Part shown: in pieces, positions 59,908 through 64,000 of the stretch
How positions within the stretch are numbered: position 1 is the stretch's first letter
Layout of the letters: each line of letters begins with the position of its first letter
Made by a program: the position numbers and the translations under genes
The notes under the pieces: model-generated
The model's database searches: none
What the model was told of the DNA's origin: nothing
The model's input: the letters and a program-made list of their open reading frames with translations, nothing else
NCBI GenBank assembly: GCA_963855995.1
Contig: OY979718.1
Location: 29,173,282-29,237,281, forward strand
Direction of reading: 5' to 3'
Source: Muricea muricata
Lineage: Eukaryota; Cnidaria; Anthozoa; Malacalcyonacea; Plexauridae
Length of the DNA: 64,000 nt

Positions 59908-62900
59908 ATGGAAAAATCCCTCGAAGATTACCTCTTACAAAATGGCCTCAGTGATGAAACAATTCGTGTACTACAACAAGAACAGGTAGTTTGTCGCGCT
60001 TTACATTTTATTTATGTACACAGTTTAAAAATGTGGAAGATTAAAACAGGCTATTTGCTGAAAAAATGCTATCTTTTAACCCCCAATGTACAGAACCTTA
60101 AAAATATCAGTAATAATGTGTGTAGTTTGTGGTATATTACTGTAACTTTCTGTTTTGCAGCATATTAAACCCCAAAACTATCCTAAATTTATTAATTTGG
60201 TTGCAAAATATTATAAAATGTGAAAAGCATAATCCTGTGAATTTGGCAAAATGTGGTATTAACCTAAGTTGTTTTGTATTACAACGCGTTCAATACAAAA
60301 GTATACAAAATTTGCACACTTCACTGAACTGTATTTTCGACATTTTACAATATTTTGCAACCAAACATCACAATTTTACTAAATTTAGGATGCTCTTCCC
60401 AGCTGTGCTAATAAATTTCATAATTCAAGAGTTTGTATAAATAGAAAAGTGGTCAATTTGATGACTGCCTGAATGTTGTGTGTAATTTATGATTTTATGT
60501 CATTGTTAGATTCTACCAAATAGGCTACAGACTGTACTGTCCCTCAGCTGATCAGCACAGTCAGTAGCCAGATCAGATGCCACAACTCACAAGTATGGCA
60601 ATGACTTAATGATCTTCTGCTACCCCAACACCATTTGCGGTATTATAAATACCTGGTCCAAAGGGAATCAAGAAAATGTACTTTTGACATATATAAAATT
60701 CTGTTACCATGTGTCTTTACTGGTCTTTACTAATTTATGCAATGCAATAAAATTATACAGTAATAGAATTTAAGAACATTATACTTGTTGCTTTAATCAA
60801 TGTTGTGTTTGAAATTTGCCTTTTTCTGAACAGCTGATAGATGTCAGTCTTTTAGAAGAGATTGATGTTGGCACATTGGTCAGTGTCTGTGGTTTTACGG
60901 TTGGACAGGCTCTCACAATTAAAAGGCATGCCAAAGGTTTTGCTGCTGCAGAAAATAAGGAGGTTGATAGTTGCACAAAGGTGAGGAATGGGTCATTCTA
61001 GAAAAGATATTCCCCTCCCAAGGAAATTTCTGCCATCCAGGGGGAGGGGGAGAGAAATTTCTTAAGATGTTGGGAGCAGAGGCATCTGAGGGGGAGGGGG
61101 CAATTTAAAACCCAGATTCCCAAGGAGGGGGAAGTCAAACCTCTGGGATGTCCAGGGAGTGGGATAGAGGTATTTTCAATTTTCTGCATAGGGGCATTGA
61201 TATTTTCTGGAACAACCCAATATTGGAGTTTTCAAATGATATTCTTTTTGCATGCCTTTTCTCGAGCCTTTTCCCAAAGCGATTTCAGAGACTCTATCAG
61301 GAAAGAGGAACCACAGGATTAAATTTCATGCCCAAGTGATTTATGGCTTTTCTTAGGTTCCTAATGTTGCTTCTGAAATAACAGATGAACATGCAAATAA
61401 TGTATCTGAATGCAACCAAGTGACTAGTCCTTTTATTTTCGAAGAAAAGAAAAACAGGATGCTCTTTCGCGACTTTAAATTACCTGAGCAGGTGTGGTAT
61501 ATACTAGTATAGTGTAATTAACTATACTAGCAAAGCTTATTAGCTACATACAGTAGCCTATATATTATTACAGTATACTCAGATTTGCAAATTCATTATG
61601 GACTTAAAAGTTCTTAAAGCTTCAGCAAACCATTGTTTCTGTTTGCATTTTCTTTAATGAGTCGATAAGTGTGCCCTGATAATTATGTTCTCAGTACCAG
61701 ATTTAAAGAAAAGTGAATCAAACCATATTCCAAAGAATTTACAGGCCCATTGACCTGATGCCAAAGGTGCAAGTTTTGTAGGGGTTAGAGAGCATCATCC
61801 CATAGATAATTTTGATATATGGAGTCTGCTATTTAGTATATTTTGGGGGACAATTCTAAATAACCTTGCATACTATAAAAAGTTAATGTTCTAAACTTGC
61901 TAGATCAATTGTACTGAAATTAACCAATCACAATTGAACAAAATTGGATGCATAAGTCAAAGGCCAGGCATTAGTTATGATAAAACTGACATTTCATGCT
62001 GTCAACAACCCACCTGATTGTATTGGTAACATTTTAAAGGGCCTATCCGGTAGTCAGGGAATTTGCATATTTCAATAGTTTAGGTGATTTTAAGAAGATT
62101 TGCAATATATTTTATAAGTCGAAAATTTGATCTTCATGTACTTTTGGGGGCCTGAAGTTGGCGATTTTTCAAAATACCGTGAGCATAAAAAAACTGGGGC
62201 GAGTATGCTCCTGTGACGTCAAATCGGGAACACGCATTGATAACAAACTAGTATTCTATACTACAGAGAGGTTTGAAGTATGTTTTGATCGAATTTTTTG
62301 CCGATTCTACGGTACTTTTCCTTTGAATTTCAACTGGAAAAGTGTCTTCAAGCTTTACTGATCCAAATGACAGCCAAGCCGAATCAGAAAACAATTTTGT
62401 CGCGAGTTAAATGATGGATGTTGAAGATGACATGGGAGAATGACAACAGATGTGTCAGGGAACTCAGGGCTAGATGGTCAATCAGAGGAAAAATTCTGCG
62501 GTTTCGCGTGGATAGATGTGTTACTTTTGAAGTATTATGAGCTACAAATTAGGATTTTAACGTCTGGCAGGAGCTATATAGAAAAAATTAACCGAAAGAA
62601 GTGCAAAATATACAGTGATGAAAACAGGTAAATAGATAATTTAATATATATTTATACAGTACATGGGTCCCAATATATTTAAGTCAAATACCAGACATTT
62701 ATTCTACACTATACATATTGAATTGCTAGACAATCAATCTGAAGGCCACGTCACCTGATCACCTATCTCCTAACATATACTGTAACATGTACTGATTCAT
62801 GGATATTCAATTATTATACAGTATGGTTTATGGATTGAAAAACATCATTGCTATTTGCTACATACAACTATAGAAAGCCACTATGCTGAGGACAGTTTCG

Positions 62901-63281
62901 CATTTTTATTTGTATATTTATTCGGTAATAATGAAATTAAAAATGGATGTTATTTTTAAAATTGCCCAAAGTGTAAAAATTATAGACAACATTTCAGTAT
63001 TTTCAGAGGTAGCTATTTTTATTTGTGATCATGATAGTACTTGTACACTGTCCACTCTGCTTTAAATTTATTGTTTAGATAGTGAGAGCTCCTATGGTTT
63101 TGTGTCCATATATGTATTTGCAAATAAATATACAGTGAATATACTATACTTATACAATTTTGAACATTTTTTAGCATTTCCTATTCAGGCACCTGTACAA
63201 CCACCCACTCTAGAAGATGCACAAGCAAAACTATGTTGCAGAACATGTGTTAATCCAATGCAGGGCCACAAGAAAGATTAA
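59908..63281 (+). CDS. small four-exon gene, 150 residues, SAM-like start and CC-x2-C end
   Basis: Exons: 59908-59985 (ends CAAGAACAG^GTAGTT), 60834-60980 (after TCTGAACAG, ends ACAAAG^GTGAGG), 61357-61491 (after TTTTCTTAG, ends GAGCAG^GTGTGG) and 63189-63281 (after CTATTCAG, ends TAA). Every exon is a multiple of three and every junction is phase 0, giving 453 nt. Residues 1-65 (DYLLQNGLSDETIRVLQQEQ, then LIDVSLLEEIDVGTLVSVCG and GQALTIKRHAKGF) have the helix-rich look of a SAM-like domain. Exon 3 is polar. The C-terminus has LCCRTCVNPMQGHKKD, a possible half zinc site. I do not recognise a named family. SAM-like small proteins of this kind occur, from memory, beside or fused to transposon-related proteins in fish and invertebrates. 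Its head-to-head position with the zinc-finger gene suggests a partner role. Confidence 0.65.
61010..61150. repeat. G-rich imperfect repeat in intron 2
   Basis: GGGGGAGGGGGAG (about 61038), GAGGGGGAGGGGGC (about 61090) and AAGGAGGGGGAAG (about 61122) repeat on the plus strand, next to complementary CCCCTCCC at 61012. The run could form G-quadruplexes, and the inverted CCCCTCCC arm could pair with it. Confidence 0.6.
61492..63188. other. intron 3 of the small gene, no further exon seen
   Basis: AT-rich. A short plus-strand frame at 62440-62631 (MTTDVSGNSGLDGQ) follows CAACAG and ends at ACAG^GTAAAT, so it could be a skipped or alternative exon. It is 63 codons and unrecognised. Confidence 0.4.
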
Positions 63282-64000
63282 GAAGTGTCCACAGAATCAA
63301 AAGTAGAATTCAATACTTACTATATAGTATATAATAATTCCATTTAATAATAGGATCTGATATCACCAACATTACTCTATATATTGTATGTCTTGGGGGG
63401 GGGGGGGGGGGGGGTTCAACACCTTTACTACATTGTATTTATTTCAATTTTCAAAATAACCTATTTCTCAATATTGTAATTTTATTTTATATATGGAGAT
63501 GTAAATAGAAGAATGTCTTGAAAATCTAAGTTAGTATAATTAAACAGGAAGTAAAGTCTGTTTAGTGCACCTAACATTGTATGAGTGACACGGCATGGTT
63601 CTTCATTCATATTTTTTTCGATATTGAATATATAGTTTGATAATTATATAAAAGACATCAAATACTTTTTTTAAAATATATCCCATCTAAATTTTGCCTT
63701 TTTCATACATGATTAATGTGGTGATTACTTTTAAATTCCATGGCAACGATTTCACTGTTGGAATTTAAATTTAATTGCCTATTGTTTGAAGCAAAATATG
63801 TAAATAAACATGCTCACATTTATGCACACATCAGGTGCCCTAAACAGACATAGCTTTCTTTTTATTTTTCTTCATTCTCGTGATCTTGTCCCCACAAACA
63901 TATGGCATATTAGATTTTCAAGTTGCACTTATTTGAATAATATTTGCTCTAAATGTTCTTAATAGCCCTTGTCAATAATATTGTACTAGTATATATTAAA
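63282..64000. other. 3' flank; poly-G tract at 63395-63414
   Basis: No gene seen. Twenty consecutive G residues occur at 63395-63414. No clear AATAAA lies close after the stop of the small gene; the nearest AT-rich candidates are AATAAT motifs at about 63335-63355. Confidence 0.6.

Noticed and set aside
60129..60440. 103-codon plus-strand ORF in intron 1 of the small gene
   Set aside because: Low-complexity AT-rich translation, no start context or partner exons; intron sequence.

Overview
The window is eukaryotic and looks like an AT-rich invertebrate genome, most likely a cnidarian or another early-branching marine animal. That placement is inference. It rests on short introns with GTAAG/AG signals, a PHD-endonuclease-RT LINE, THAP and P2X7-C-terminal-type domains, and several uncharacterised gene families I associate with cnidarian gene models. 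There are no bacterial operons, tRNAs, rRNAs or CRISPR arrays. Almost everything is repetitive or transposon-derived.

Layout. 0.2-2.0 kb: a decayed Ty3/Gypsy element on the minus strand (gag, protease, RT). 2.2-2.5 kb: a small inverted-repeat element. 2.5-42.3 kb: a tandem array of a unit of about 970 bp, roughly 35 copies. Each unit carries three exon-like blocks on the minus strand with conserved splice signals: D, a domain with IGYCPMI...TVYT...RLGG; A, a Ser/Glu-rich tract with a basic end; and B, a short open block. Most copies carry stops or frameshifts. The array is broken at 3.0-4.1 kb by an unidentified segment, at 5.8-8.2 kb by a segment with a gene fragment (ORF of 339 codons), and at 33.43-36.18 kb by a DNA transposon with TTAA target duplications. 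That transposon carries an intact three-exon P2X7-C-terminal-like gene and, facing it, a THAP-domain ORF. The array also contains multi-unit duplications and one inverted piece.

42.3-47.5 kb: a second, unrelated satellite of about 320 bp (about 11 copies). It is interrupted by a LINE copy that kept its endonuclease and 3' end but lost its reverse transcriptase. The satellite stops exactly at a CACTG sequence at 47546, a candidate end of a large CACTA-like transposon running past the window.

48.8-59.4 kb (minus strand): a multi-exon gene for a C2H2 zinc-finger, transposase-like protein. Its first intron holds three inverted-repeat elements. Its first exon is split, between the two histidines of the first zinc finger, by a nearly intact 3.6-kb LINE whose single frame has one TAA stop. 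59.9-63.3 kb (plus strand): a small four-exon gene of 150 codons, head-to-head with the zinc-finger gene and sharing a region of about 550 bp between them. The pair may be the two genes of one large DNA transposon.
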